Source of the DNA: JAXMAR01 sp046350295
GTDB taxonomy: Bacteria; Planctomycetota; Planctomycetia; Gemmatales; Gemmataceae
DNA length: 64,000 bases
Assembly: GCA_046350295.1 (NCBI GenBank)
Contig: JAXMAR010000026.1
Coordinates: 41,291-105,290, forward strand
Direction of reading: 5' to 3'
The notes under the pieces are model-generated. The model saw nothing but the letters and a program-made list of their open reading frames with translations, made no database searches and was not told the origin of the DNA. The first letter of the stretch is position 1. Each line of letters opens with the position of its first letter. The position numbers were made by a program, and so were the translations under genes. This document shows positions 35,128 through 45,700 of this stretch, in pieces.

Positions 35128-37158
35128 TTACTCGGAGGCGCCGAACAGCATGTCGCGGATGCGGCCGCCGGAGCCGGACAGGCCGGGGGTCGGGCAGGTC
35201 GGGCACGGATCGCAGTAAGGGATGCACACCGGGACGCGGCGGCACACCTTGGTCGTCACGCAGTAGGGCTCCATCGTGCAGGAGGTGACGGGGACCTGAC
35301 GCACGATTTCCTTGCAGGTCATGCGGCAGCAAGTGTACGGAACCTGGCACACTCTCTCCTCACGCTCCGTGCGGCAGCGGTAGCACTTCACCGTGTAGTG
35401 CTTCACCTCGGGGACCATGCGGCAGACGGTGTACGGGACCTTGCACACCTTCGTCTCCGGGACCATGATGCACTTCTTGCACTTCACCATCTTGCAATGA
35501 TGCTCCGGGATCATGCGGCAGGTCGTGTACGGGATGCGCTTGACGCACACCTCGGGGACCATGATGCACTTCTTGCAGGTCACCATCTTGCAGTGATGCT
35601 CCGGCACGCAATGGGTCGTCGTGTACGGGATGCGCTTGACGCACACCTCGGGGACCATGACGCACTTCTGGCAGGCGACCATTTTGCAATGGTGCTCGGG
35701 GACCATGCAGCAGGTCTGCCAGCAAACCTTGCGCGTCCGCACCTCGGCGACCATGATGCACTTCTTGCAGGTCACCATCTTGCAGTGGTGTTCGGGGACG
35801 CAGTGGCACGTGGTCCAGCAGACCTTGCGCACGCGGCACTCGGGGACGCAGATGCTGCGGTAGCACGTCACCATCTTGCAATGGTGCTCGGGGATCATGC
35901 AGCAGGTCGTCCAGCACACCTTGCGGGTCGTGCAGACCGGAACAACGCGGCAGACGTTGTACTTGACGACGTGGCACTGCTCGCGCGGGACCATCTTGCA
36001 GACGCGGACCGTGCGGATCTCGTCACGCGGACACCAGACCTTGCGGCACACCGTCCGGCTCGGCATCTGGTACGAGTAGCAGACGACCGGGCCGGGGCAG
36101 TAAGTCGGCCGGCAGGTGCAGGGATCGACGCTCCACGTCCCCGGCATGCGGCAGCTCTTGTGGACGACCGGGCCGGGGATGCAGCAGGTCTCGACCTGCC
36201 AGTCGCCGGTCTTGACGCAGATCTGGCGCTCGCTGTAGCAGGGCTCGAAGGTGCAGGTCTTGACGACCTTCTCGCGCTGCTCGACGACGGTCTTGCACGT
36301 CATCACCGGCACGTCGCGCTCGTGCTTCTCGTAGACCGGCTTGTAAGTCGTCCAGCGGACGGGAACCTGGTAGGGCTCCTGCTTCGTGTGGTAGACGGTG
36401 TAGGGGACGTCGCGCTCGTGCTTCTGGAGGACCTGCTTGTAGGTCGTCCAGTGCACGGGGACCTGGTATTCCTGGTAGGTCGGCTTGCACACCGTGTAGC
36501 AGACGTCCTTGGCGTGGTTCTGATACACCGGCTTGTAGGTCGTCCAGCGCACCGGGACTTCGTAGTTCTGGTAGACCGGCTTGCAGACGGTGTAGCGGCA
36601 CTCCTTCACGTGGTTCTGCACGATCTGCTTGTAGGTCGTCCAGCGCACCGGGACCTGGTATTCCTGATAGGTCGGCTTGCACACCGTGTAGCGGCACTCG
36701 CGCACGTGATGCTGCACTTCCTGGCGATAGCTCGTCCAGTGCACCGGCACTTCGTATTCCTGGTAGACCGGCTTGCAGACCGTGTAGCAGTGCTCCTTCA
36801 CGCACGTCTCGTAGCACGGCTTGAAGACGGTGCAACTCTTCGGCACGTCGAACGCCTCGACTACCGGCTTGCAGACCGTGTAGCGGACTTCCTTGCACTT
36901 GGTCTCGTAGACCGGGCACAGGACGGTGCTGCGGCATTCCTGCATCACCGTGTGGTAGACCGGGCGATAGCGCACGCAGGTCTGGTCTTCGTAGACCGTC
37001 TGGTAGCAGACGCGGTAGCGCACCTGCGGCATGCAGTAGGACTCGGGGCAAGGCGTGCAGCTTGGGTAGCGACAGGCGCCGCAGTGGGACGCCCGGGCCG
37101 TTTCCCCGGCCGCGGCCAGGGCGAGCGCCGTCAGGAGCGACAGGAATGAAAGCCTCAT
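35128..37158 (-). CDS. YTV-domain cysteine-rich cell wall protein
   Basis: The 676-residue exported protein (signal MRLSFLSLLTALALAAAGET) has about 83 cysteines by my count, near 12%. The N-terminal half holds five ~32-residue repeats of the form YTVCKPxYQxYxVPVxWTxY. The C-terminal half holds five ~28-residue repeats built on PEHHCKMV-x-C-xx-C-x-MVPE, plus several VPYTVCRMVPE units. These are the YTV repeats described from the proteinaceous walls of planctomycetes. Disulfide cross-linking into a wall or surface layer is inferred. ATG 37158 has GAGGA eight bases upstream, and a strong terminator follows. Confidence 0.93.
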   Translation of the reverse strand: MRLSFLSLLTALALAAAGETARASHCGACRYPSCTPCPESYCMPQVRYRVCYQTVYEDQTCVRYRPVYHTVMQECRSTVLCPVYETKCKEVRYTVCKPVVEAFDVPKSCTVFKPCYETCVKEHCYTVCKPVYQEYEVPVHWTSYRQEVQHHVRECRYTVCKPTYQEYQVPVRWTTYKQIVQNHVKECRYTVCKPVYQNYEVPVRWTTYKPVYQNHAKDVCYTVCKPTYQEYQVPVHWTTYKQVLQKHERDVPYTVYHTKQEPYQVPVRWTTYKPVYEKHERDVPVMTCKTVVEQREKVVKTCTFEPCYSERQICVKTGDWQVETCCIPGPVVHKSCRMPGTWSVDPCTCRPTYCPGPVVCYSYQMPSRTVCRKVWCPRDEIRTVRVCKMVPREQCHVVKYNVCRVVPVCTTRKVCWTTCCMIPEHHCKMVTCYRSICVPECRVRKVCWTTCHCVPEHHCKMVTCKKCIMVAEVRTRKVCWQTCCMVPEHHCKMVACQKCVMVPEVCVKRIPYTTTHCVPEHHCKMVTCKKCIMVPEVCVKRIPYTTCRMIPEHHCKMVKCKKCIMVPETKVCKVPYTVCRMVPEVKHYTVKCYRCRTEREERVCQVPYTCCRMTCKEIVRQVPVTSCTMEPYCVTTKVCRRVPVCIPYCDPCPTCPTPGLSGSGGRIRDMLFGASE

Positions 37159-37449
37159 CACCGAGTTCCTCCGCAAGCGGGACCTGCACAACCCCCGGGC
37201 CCGGCCCGAGGTTCGACATACGTTGTGCGGCGGGCGCGTGTTCGCTGGAGCGCTCCGTCCAGGGAAAATGTGCCCGATGGGGCGAACAAGGCAAAATGTT
37301 CTTGAGAGAAAAGACGGGAAAACTACAGGCGCGGCTGCGGCTTTCGCGAATGATGCTTAACAAGCCGAAAATGCCGGGGCAAAGCGCGGCGGCTCTGTCG
37401 TGGAGGGTCGGGTTGTGCGGCTTGTGCGCCGTGCCAGCGGCGCCGGGAC

Positions 37450-39663
37450 TCACGCCAAGGGGTTCGCTCCGCTCGCGACCGCCTGGCCGTCGCCTTTCAG
37501 CCGGCGCCACACCATCGAGGCGATCGCCGCGGCGCCGAGAGTCAGAGCGGCGGCGCTGCCGATGAGCGCCGCGGCCGGCAGGTGGCTCGCCCGATCGACG
37601 CCCAGCGCGGGAGCGGCCTGGAGCAGGCCGTTATGGAGGGCGTGCAGCAGGAGGCCCGGCCAGACGCTGCGGCTGCCCAGACGCAGGAAACCGAGGAGCA
37701 GGCCCAGGAGCGTGCTGGGCCAGAAGCGGAGCGTGCCGAGGGCGCCGCCGAGGACCACGTGCAAGAGGCCGAACAGAAGCGCCGTCACCACCACGACGGC
37801 GACGGCGGGCAGGGCCCGTTCCAGCGCCGTGTAGAGAAAACCGCGAAAGAACAGCTCTTCGACCACGCCGGCCAGGACCACGGTCACGATCATCAGACCG
37901 GTGAACGACGTCCCGGCTGTCGCGCCGCCCAGAAGCTGCTCCGCGGCTTCGTGATAGCGGCCATAGGCTTGCTCCAGGACCCAGAGGACGCCGGGCCAGA
38001 GGCCGGCGCCGAGGAGGAGGGCGACGGCGAGCGAAAAGAGACTGGGCCGGGCGAGGGCGAAGCCGGTAATGGCGCGGACGCGACCGAGCCATGCCGCCAG
38101 GATGGGAAGGCCCAGGAACAGGAAAAGGTTGAGGACATTCATGACCAGCATGAGCACGAGGAAGTCGGTCGGCGTGGCGGGGCCAAGAAAGGCGAAGGCG
38201 CCCTGGACGACGTACTGGATGGGGACCATGAGGGCGAGACACCAGAAGGCGGCGGCGACACCGGCGACTTCCTGGGGTTCCTCGGGGCGGCGGAACAGGT
38301 CGCTCCAGCCGCTTTGCTCGCTGTAGAGCACGCTCTCGGCCCCGAAGACGCGCGCGGCGAGCGTGATCGCCGCCCCGGCGTAGATGAGGGTGACGAAAAC
38401 AACCAGCAGAGCGCCGACGGCGTCGGCCTGCCCTTCGAAGAGGTCGCGGGCGAGGAGGACGATGTTGACGAGCGGAGCGACCACGAACAGGCCTTCGAGC
38501 TTGACGCCGGGGAGAATGCCGATGATCCCCGGTCCGAGCGAGACGAGCATGAGGGGAATGAGGTACGCCTGGGCCTCCTTGAAGCTGCGGGCGAAACTGG
38601 TGATGCAGAGGAGGAGAGCGGCGAAGAAGAGAGCGAACAGGAGCAAAAGGGCGACGATCTGCGAGAGCACCGCGAGCGACAGCCCACCCTTGACGACCTC
38701 GGTCTCCAGCCCGCTGAACTTGAGCGTCACCACCATGCCGACCAGGTTGACCAGTCCGGTCAGGACGGCGACGGCGACGACGGCGCCGTACTTGGCGACG
38801 AGCAAACCGAGGCGCGGCACCGGGGCGGCGACGAGCATTTCGAGAGTGCCGCGCTCCCGCTCGCCGGCGGTCGCGTCGATGGCGGGGTAAACGGCGCCGG
38901 TGATCGTCATGAGGATCAGGATCAGCGGAATGAGGGCGGGGAGAGAGATGACGGCGCCGCCGCCGGGTCGGGTGAGCGAGACGTTTTCGAGATGGACGAG
39001 GGCGATGGGGAAGTTCTCATTTTGCACGTCCATACGCCAGGCGACCATGGTCTGGTGGAACCAGAGAAGCCTCAACTCCACCTCTTCCCTGGCCTTGAGC
39101 GAGGAGCCGCTGTCCACGAGGCTCAAGAGCTGCACGACAACCTCGCGATTGCGATACGCCTCCGGCGCCAGACCCTTGACGACGGCGCGGCGAACGGGAA
39201 GCTGGCCTTCGACGCGGGCGCCGACGTCGATGGCGCCCTGCTCGAGCGCCTTCTCGAGGTCCGGGACGATCACGATCTCCCAGGCCTGGATCAGGTTCGC
39301 CTTCCTGCCCTTGGCCGCTTCCACCTCGCGGAAGAAGCGGTCGCCGCGGCCGAGCAGCCGGCGCATCGTCTCGTAGTCGTCCTCGTTCGATACGCCGATG
39401 CGGATCTGTGGCACGGCCTCCTTGGCGGCCGCGCTCTTCTTCCCCTTGTCCGTGCTGGCGAGGTCGAGGAGATTGGCGGCGGAGACCTGGCGGAAGGCGA
39501 TGGACAGGAGCGGATAGAGCAAGAGCGGCATGAACAGAAGCGTGATGATGGTGCGGCGGTCGCGCAGCACCTCGCTCAGCTCCTTGCGGAGAAGCCGGAA
39601 CAGGCGCCCGGCCGCGCGCCAGGGCGATGGGGGCGGGGCGCCCTCTCGATCAAAAGTGTTCAT
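37450..39663 (-). CDS. ABC-2-type permease fused to CPBP intramembrane protease
   Basis: The 737-residue membrane protein has two parts. Residues 1-~470 form a NatB/ABC-2 permease: a first helix (IITLLFMPLLLYPLLSIAF), a large outside loop, then helices around GAVYPAIDATAGERERGTLE. Residues ~560-700 form a CPBP (CAAX-type) protease with EELFFRGFLY (motif 1), FGLLHVV (motif 2) and HALHNG (motif 3); all three catalytic motifs are intact. The gene overlaps the ATPase gene by 14 bases. It probably exports ions, drugs or peptides. The protease may process the exported substrate (inference). Confidence 0.9.
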   Translation of the reverse strand: MNTFDREGAPPPSPWRAAGRLFRLLRKELSEVLRDRRTIITLLFMPLLLYPLLSIAFRQVSAANLLDLASTDKGKKSAAAKEAVPQIRIGVSNEDDYETMRRLLGRGDRFFREVEAAKGRKANLIQAWEIVIVPDLEKALEQGAIDVGARVEGQLPVRRAVVKGLAPEAYRNREVVVQLLSLVDSGSSLKAREEVELRLLWFHQTMVAWRMDVQNENFPIALVHLENVSLTRPGGGAVISLPALIPLILILMTITGAVYPAIDATAGERERGTLEMLVAAPVPRLGLLVAKYGAVVAVAVLTGLVNLVGMVVTLKFSGLETEVVKGGLSLAVLSQIVALLLLFALFFAALLLCITSFARSFKEAQAYLIPLMLVSLGPGIIGILPGVKLEGLFVVAPLVNIVLLARDLFEGQADAVGALLVVFVTLIYAGAAITLAARVFGAESVLYSEQSGWSDLFRRPEEPQEVAGVAAAFWCLALMVPIQYVVQGAFAFLGPATPTDFLVLMLVMNVLNLFLFLGLPILAAWLGRVRAITGFALARPSLFSLAVALLLGAGLWPGVLWVLEQAYGRYHEAAEQLLGGATAGTSFTGLMIVTVVLAGVVEELFFRGFLYTALERALPAVAVVVVTALLFGLLHVVLGGALGTLRFWPSTLLGLLLGFLRLGSRSVWPGLLLHALHNGLLQAAPALGVDRASHLPAAALIGSAAALTLGAAAIASMVWRRLKGDGQAVASGANPLA

Positions 39664-40495
39664 CGACCCCCCCGGGGCGGGCGCCCGGCATGATCCGGTT
39701 GGACGCAGGCGGCCGCGCGTGGTCGGCGGCTTCGAGCGTGGATACTGGGGCGGGAGCCGCCTCGTCCTGGCGGGCCAGGCGCAGGAACATGTCGCGCAGG
39801 CTGTCGCAGCCGGTCCGGGCCCGCAGCTCGGCGAGCGTTCCCTCGATCTGCAAGCGTCCCTTGTGCAACAGGCCGAAGCGGGTGCAGAGCCTTTGGGCGT
39901 CGTCCATGTGATGGGTCGTGAGGATGACGGCCTTGCCCTGTTCGCGCAGCAGCTCGATGTACTCGGTGACCTTCTCGGCGGCGAGCACGTCGAGCCCGAG
40001 AGTGGGCTCATCGAGGAGCATGACCGGAGGGCGGTGGATCAAGGCGCGGGCGAGATTGACGCGCTGCCGTTGTCCCGTGCTGAGGTTGGCGCAGCGGCGC
40101 GTCAGGATGTCGTCCAGCTGGAGCAGGCCGGCGAGGCGGTCGAGCTCGGCGGCGGCGTCCGCGGCGGCCATACCGTAGAGGTCGGCGAAGAAGAGGAGCA
40201 ATTCGCGGACGCTGAGGGCCTGATAGAGACCGGCGTTGGCGGAGACGAGGCCGACGCGGCGCTTGACCTCATCGGGGTGCTGCGCCGAGCCGAAACCCGC
40301 GATGCTGGCCTCGCCGCGGGTGGGGCGGAGCAGGCCGAGGATCATGCGCAGGGTGGTGGTCTTGCCGGCGCCGTTGGGGCCCAAAAGGCCGTAAACCTCG
40401 CCGGGAGTGACGGAAAAGGTGAGGTCGTCGACGGCGGTCAGACTGGCGCCGCCGGGGACGTAAAAGCGTTTGGTGAGATGTTCCACATGAATCAT
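39650..40495 (-). CDS. ABC transporter ATP-binding protein (NatA/CcmA type)
   Basis: The 281-residue ATPase has Walker A GLLGPNGAGKTTT, signature LSTGQRQRVNLARAL, Walker B VMLLDEPTLGLD and a switch histidine in LTTHHM. The C-terminal tail (after ~235) resembles the extra domain of ABC-2-type ATPases. It drives the fused permease-protease encoded immediately downstream, with overlapping reading frames. Confidence 0.95.
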   Translation of the reverse strand: MIHVEHLTKRFYVPGGASLTAVDDLTFSVTPGEVYGLLGPNGAGKTTTLRMILGLLRPTRGEASIAGFGSAQHPDEVKRRVGLVSANAGLYQALSVRELLLFFADLYGMAAADAAAELDRLAGLLQLDDILTRRCANLSTGQRQRVNLARALIHRPPVMLLDEPTLGLDVLAAEKVTEYIELLREQGKAVILTTHHMDDAQRLCTRFGLLHKGRLQIEGTLAELRARTGCDSLRDMFLRLARQDEAAPAPVSTLEAADHARPPASNRIMPGARPGGVDEHF

Positions 40496-40898
40496 GAAGG
40501 GCCCATCCGGACCTTATTGAAAGGGAAAACCACGCCGTTCGCAATATCTCGCCTGTCGTTTTCTTTGGTATTCCGCGCGACCTGGCACGAAGACAGGTCT
40601 GACCCTTCGGCGATGGCAAACCGAGGAGACCAGAGGCGAAAGGTGATGAGAGAGATTTCATTTCCGAGCCTTGACAAGGCGCCAGTGGAAAGCCAGGATA
40701 CCTGAGAGACCAGCGATACCCAACGGTCGCGCTGCTCAAGCTCGTGAGCCTCCCGCCTGCTCTGCTGATGTGTGAGCATCGGCATCTTTGGATTCTTCCC
40801 GATTTCACCGATATTTAACCAGAACTTTCCTAGTCTGGTGGCGTCTAATCAGATAGAGGGGCCGTTTTCCGTCAACGCTGCGCCTCAGGTAGGAGCCA
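40496..40898. other. Intergenic region between divergent genes
   Basis: About 400 bases between the ABC ATPase gene and a rightward membrane gene. It is less GC-rich than its surroundings towards 40780-40860. I found no convincing promoter, hairpin or small ORF. Confidence 0.4.
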
Positions 40899-41915
40899 AT
40901 GATTTCCGCGCTCAAGCCGCTGTTGCCGACGCTCGTGTTCATGACCGGAGGCGCCTTCCTGCTTCTGGTCAGCGTTCTCGGCTCGCGCCGTAGCGTGTGG
41001 AGTGGGATCATGGTTTGGCTGGGCGCCGCCGTGATGGCTGGAGTGGGAGCATTTGGTATCGTAGGTCTTTCCCTCGGGCTGGACGTGTCCTTCTGGGCGC
41101 CGGCCCTGATTCTCTGCGGTGTCTATCTTTGCTTCTTCGTGGCGCCGTCACGCGGGCTTGTCCGTGTCTCGCAATCGCTGCGCAGCCGTCTGGGGACTGC
41201 TCGGGCGCGCTCCTTCGCGGTGGCGCTTTGTTGCGGCGCCGCGACCGCGGTTTCGCTGGCCATCTACCTGAACAACGCCGGCATCCCCGAGGACCTGCTG
41301 TTTGTCCCGGATCCCCCTCCGGAAGCCGTCGCCCTGGAGGACATTGACAACGTCACCGCCTTTACCGACCGGGGGCGCCGTATCCTCCTCAAGACCAATG
41401 TCCTGCCCAACGCCGGTAAACTCGATCCGGTCACGCTACGCCAGCAGATCGACCTGCTCACGCGTCATGGTTTACGCGATCAGGTCATCCACGTCTCATC
41501 GGGTTGGCAAAACTGCAACTGCCATGGTTGGGTTTTCAGCAGCGGACAGTTCTGGGTGGGAGGCGAGCAGGTTGACGCCATCCTGGAAGACAACCGTTAT
41601 CAGGCGGTCGCCACGCCGCGCCCCGGCGATGTGGCCGTCTACCGCGACGAGCAGGAAAAGGTGACCCACACCGGCATCGTGCTGTGCATCAACCCCGCGT
41701 CCCACCTGATCCTCGTCGAGAGCAAGTGGGGCGCCCTGGGCCGCTTCATCCACCCGCACGATATGCACTGCTACGGCGCCAACGATTGCACGTTCTATCG
41801 CAGCCCACGCGCCGGCCATCGTCTCCGCGGCATTCCCGTCGAGGGCTCCTCTCCTGTTCCCGACTCGCCCGTCGAATACATTCCCGCGTCGCGCGCCAGT
41901 CTCAATCCTTCCTGA
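40899..41915 (+). CDS. Membrane protein with C-terminal NlpC/CHAP-like cysteine hydrolase domain
   Basis: The 338-residue protein has about four transmembrane helices in its first 130 residues (LVFMTGGAFLLLVSVLG, GIMVWLGAAVMAGVGAFGIV, FWAPALILCGVYLCFFV, SFAVALCCGAATAVSLAI). A soluble domain follows. NCNCHGWVF offers a catalytic cysteine and VTHTGIVLCI a histidine within the PGDVAVYRD fold signature, as in NlpC/P60 and CHAP amidases that cut peptidoglycan or amide bonds. The exact family is not certain. AGGAG ribosome-binding site before ATG 40899. Confidence 0.7.
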   Translation: MISALKPLLPTLVFMTGGAFLLLVSVLGSRRSVWSGIMVWLGAAVMAGVGAFGIVGLSLGLDVSFWAPALILCGVYLCFFVAPSRGLVRVSQSLRSRLGTARARSFAVALCCGAATAVSLAIYLNNAGIPEDLLFVPDPPPEAVALEDIDNVTAFTDRGRRILLKTNVLPNAGKLDPVTLRQQIDLLTRHGLRDQVIHVSSGWQNCNCHGWVFSSGQFWVGGEQVDAILEDNRYQAVATPRPGDVAVYRDEQEKVTHTGIVLCINPASHLILVESKWGALGRFIHPHDMHCYGANDCTFYRSPRAGHRLRGIPVEGSSPVPDSPVEYIPASRASLNPS

Positions 41916-42043
41916 GCCCCTCGTCCCGCCCGGCCGCGTCCGCTGCCGAATCCTCCTGCGCCCAATAGACTGAGGCAGTTGCGCAAAGGGGTTGACCCCG
42001 TTGCAAGCCCGGTTGTGCGCCCCGGCCCGCTGGCTGCCCGCTC

Positions 42044-42733
42044 ATGACACTCGCCGTCTCCCATCTCCAAAAGTCGTTCCCGACGCGCTCCGGCGACCTG
42101 GCCATCCTGCGCGACGTCAACCTGCAGCTCAATCCCGGTGAGGCCGTCGCCGTCCTCGGCCCGTCCGGCTCCGGCAAGAGCACCCTGCTGCACATCCTCG
42201 GCGCGCTCGATCGTCCCACGGGGGGCAGTGTCCGGCTCGAGGGACAAGATCCGTTCACTCTCTCCGACCCGGACCTGGCCCGGTTCCGCAATCGCAAGAT
42301 CGGCTTCGTCTTTCAGGACCACTATCTCTTGCCGCAGTGTACGGTGCTGGAAAACGTGCTGATTCCGACGCTGGCCGGCGCCGGCGCGGACAAGGAGAAG
42401 GTCCAGAGACGCGCCCGGACGCTGCTCGAGCGCGTCGGGCTCGCGCAGCGACTCGACCATCGCCCGGCGGAGCTTTCCGGCGGCGAGCGGCAACGCGTCT
42501 CCTTGGCCCGCGCGCTGATCCTCGAGCCGGTCTTCCTCCTCGCCGATGAGCCGACAGGGAATCTCGACCGCAAGACCGCCCAGGCCGTCGGCGAACTGCT
42601 CGCCCAGCTCTACCAGCAAGAGAACGTGATGCTGATCGTCGTCACGCACAGTGTCGAGCTGGCGCGGCTGTTGCCGAAGCAGGTCGAGATGGTGGAAGGC
42701 CGGCTGGAGCCCTGGAACGGAGGCGGACCGTGA
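42044..42733 (+). CDS. ABC transporter ATP-binding protein (LolD/MacB type)
   Basis: The 229-residue ATPase has Walker A VLGPSGSGKSTLL, the Q-loop in FVFQDHYLLPQ, signature LSGGERQRVSLARAL, Walker B VFLLADEPTGNLD and the H-loop in VVTHSVELA. This subclass energises FtsX-like permeases that move lipids or peptides, or work as mechanotransmitters. Its stop overlaps the GTG start of the FtsX-type permease by four bases. Confidence 0.95.
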   Translation: MTLAVSHLQKSFPTRSGDLAILRDVNLQLNPGEAVAVLGPSGSGKSTLLHILGALDRPTGGSVRLEGQDPFTLSDPDLARFRNRKIGFVFQDHYLLPQCTVLENVLIPTLAGAGADKEKVQRRARTLLERVGLAQRLDHRPAELSGGERQRVSLARALILEPVFLLADEPTGNLDRKTAQAVGELLAQLYQQENVMLIVVTHSVELARLLPKQVEMVEGRLEPWNGGGP

Positions 42734-45700
42734 CGACGCTCCGTCTTCTCTTTCGCAATGTCCTCTATCATTGGCGCGGCAACCTCGCGGTGCTGCTCGG
42801 CATGGCGTTGGGGACGGCGGTGCTCACCGGGGCGCTGCTGGTCGGCGATTCGCTGCGTGGCAGCCTGCGCGGGCTGGCCCTGGAGCAGCTTGGCTGGGTC
42901 GATCACGCGCTCATCAGCAACCGCTTTTTCGACGCCGACCTGGCGGAACGCGTCGACGCCCGCCGCAAGGCGTCCGTCCTGATGCTGCAAGGAAGCGTCC
43001 GCGCCGACAGGGAGGGAGAAAGCGCCCGGCACGTCGCCGGCGTCTCCGTCTATGGCGTGACTGACGCGTTCTGGGCCTCGAGCGCCGGGCGAGGCGGCGC
43101 GGACGCGGCCTTCTTCGACGGGGCTGAGCCGGGTATCGTGCTCAACCAAGCCCTGGCGCGGGCGCTCGATGCGAAGGTCGGCGAGCGGGTCGAGATCCTG
43201 CTGCCGCGCAAGGAGGATTTGCCGCGCGAAAGCCTGCTGGGCAAGAAGCAGACCGAGGACGTCGTCCAGTCGATCCGCGTTCCGGTACAGGCCATCCTCG
43301 ACGATGCGGGGCCGGCGAACTTCAGCCTGCGGCCAAGCCCCGTGCCGCCGCGCAACGCTTTTCTGCCGCTCGGCTATCTCGCGAAGGAGCTGGGGATGGC
43401 GGGAAAGGCCAACGTCGTGCTCGCCGCGGGGCCCAGGACGGATCGAGCGCCCGGGCTGCGGCTGGCCGATTGGGGCTACGCGCTCACGACACCGGCCGAG
43501 CGCGCCAAGGATCTCCGCGCCTTCTACATGGAGCGGCCCAGGGCGGAGCGGCTGCCGAAGGAGACGATCGAGAAGCTGGTATCCGGCTATCCTGACGAGC
43601 ATCCTTACCTCAACTTTCAGGGGCAGCGCGGCGTCATCGAGCCGGCGGTCGCCGACGCGGTGCGGCAGGCGGCGGAAGGGGAGAAGGCGAAGTCGGCGCC
43701 GGTCCTCGTTTATCTCGCGGATGACCTGAAGGCGGGGGACGCGGAGATCCCGTATGCCGTGGTCGCGGCCGTGCCCGGCGTTCCCGATCCGGCCCGGCCG
43801 GGGAGGCTGCTGCCGATCGGAGCGGACGAGGCGTATCTGGCCCAGTGGGAGACGAGCGGATCGTTTCCGGCGGACGCGAAGTCGCTCAGCATCACCTACC
43901 TGACGCCCGACGCCGCGAACAACCTGGAGAAGCGGACGGCGACGTTCGCGGTCAAGGGGCGTGTGCCCCTGTCGGGCCGGCTCGACGATCCGTTCTGGAC
44001 GCCGCCGTTTCCGGGCATCACCGACAAGCTGTCGATCAACGACTGGGTCCCCTTCTCGTTCATCGATCTGAAGCGGGTGCGAAAGATCGATGACGAGGCC
44101 TGCAAGATCGACAAGACCAGGCCGCTCGAAGACTACTGGCGCCGCTACAAGACGACGCCGCGCGCGTTCGTGGCGCTGGCGAAGGGGCAGGAGCTATGGG
44201 GCAGCCGGTACGGCAAGCTCAGCTCGATCCAGATCACGCCGGCGCGCGGAGACGATTGGAGCAAGGCGGCGCGGCGTTTGGAGGAGGAGGTGCTGTCCCG
44301 TTTGCCGCCGGCAGCGGGAGGGTTTGTCTTTCAAGACGTCAAGACGCAGGCGCTCCAGGCCGGAGGCGGTTCGAGCGACTTCGGCGTTTACTTCCTCGCG
44401 TTCAGCTTCTTCCTGATCGTGGCGGCGCTCCTCCTCGTCGGCCTTTTGGTGCGGCTGAACCTGGAGCGGCGGGCGGCGGAGATGGGGTTGTTGCTCGCGG
44501 TCGGCTGGAGCCAGCGCAAGATACGAGCATTGCTCATCGGCGAAGGGACGCTGCTGGCGCTCGTGGGCGGGCTGATCGGGCTGAGCGCGGCCTTCGCGTA
44601 CACCGGGCTGTTGCTCGGCTACCTGAAGGCGAACTGGCCGGGGGGCGCGGATCTCGGTTTTCTCAAGCTGCACGCCGGGCCGGCCAGCCTGCTGCTCGGC
44701 TTCGGCGCGTCGGTGGCGGCCAGCCTCGTGACGCTCTATTGGGCGACGCGCGTTCTGGGAAAGATGGCGCCGACGACGTTGCTCGCGGGCGCAGCGGCGC
44801 TGGCCCAGCCGCAGGCGGGCGCCGGCTGGCGCTGGAGCGCGTGGATCGCGCCGGTCAGCTTCGTCGGAGCCGCGGCGGCGTTCGCGGCGGGCTGGTTCGT
44901 TCAGGACCACGAGGCGCGGGCGGGGACGTTCTTCACCTGCGGCGCCCTGATCCTCATCGGCGGCATCGCGTTCCTGTGGCGCCGGCTTGGGCATGCGGCG
45001 ACGCACAGCGCGCCGCAACCGACCTTGACATTACTCGGCGTCCGCAACGCGGGCCGTTATCGGCTGCGCAGCGTGTTGACGATCGGCCTGCTGGCGTCGG
45101 CGACGTTCGTCATCGTCGCCATCGACCTGTTTCACAAGGAGACGGGGGAAACGTTCCTGCGCCGGGACCAGGGGAGCGGCGGCTTCGCGCTGGTGGCCCA
45201 GAGCGACGTGCCGATCTTCGAGGACCTGAACCGGAAGAGCACGCGGACGCAGCTCGATCTCAGGCCGGGCGAGGCCGCGCTGCTGGAGCGGGCGACGTTC
45301 TATCCCATGCGCATGCGGGCCGGGGACGACGCGAGCTGCCTGAACCTGTATCAACCGCTCAAGCCGCGAATCCTGGGGGCGAGCAAGGCGTTCCGGGAGC
45401 GCGGCGGCTTCGCGTTCGGGAGCACGCTGGCGAAGACGGACGAGGAGAAGGCGAACCCGTGGCGGCTGCTGGAGGGCAAGAGCGACGAGGGGATCCCGGT
45501 GCTGGCGGACGCGAACACGGCGACCTGGATCCTGCAGGTCGGCCTGGGGGACACGCTGGAGGTTCCCGGCGACGGCGGGAGCGCCGTGCGGCTGCGCGTG
45601 GTCGGGCTGTTGCAGGACAGCCTGTTCCAGAGCGAGCTGGTGATGGCGGAGGAGAACTTCGTGAAGGCGTTTCCGCATCAGGAGGGCTTCAACTTCTTCC

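Noticed and set aside
35398..37149. 583-residue plus-strand frame opposite the YTV gene
   Set aside because: Antisense of the repeats; His/Asp/Leu-rich and featureless.
37582..39693. 703-residue plus-strand frame opposite the ABC-2/CPBP gene
   Set aside because: Antisense shadow of a high-GC gene: low-complexity Glu/Gly/Arg composition, no domain, and the minus strand has clear motifs.
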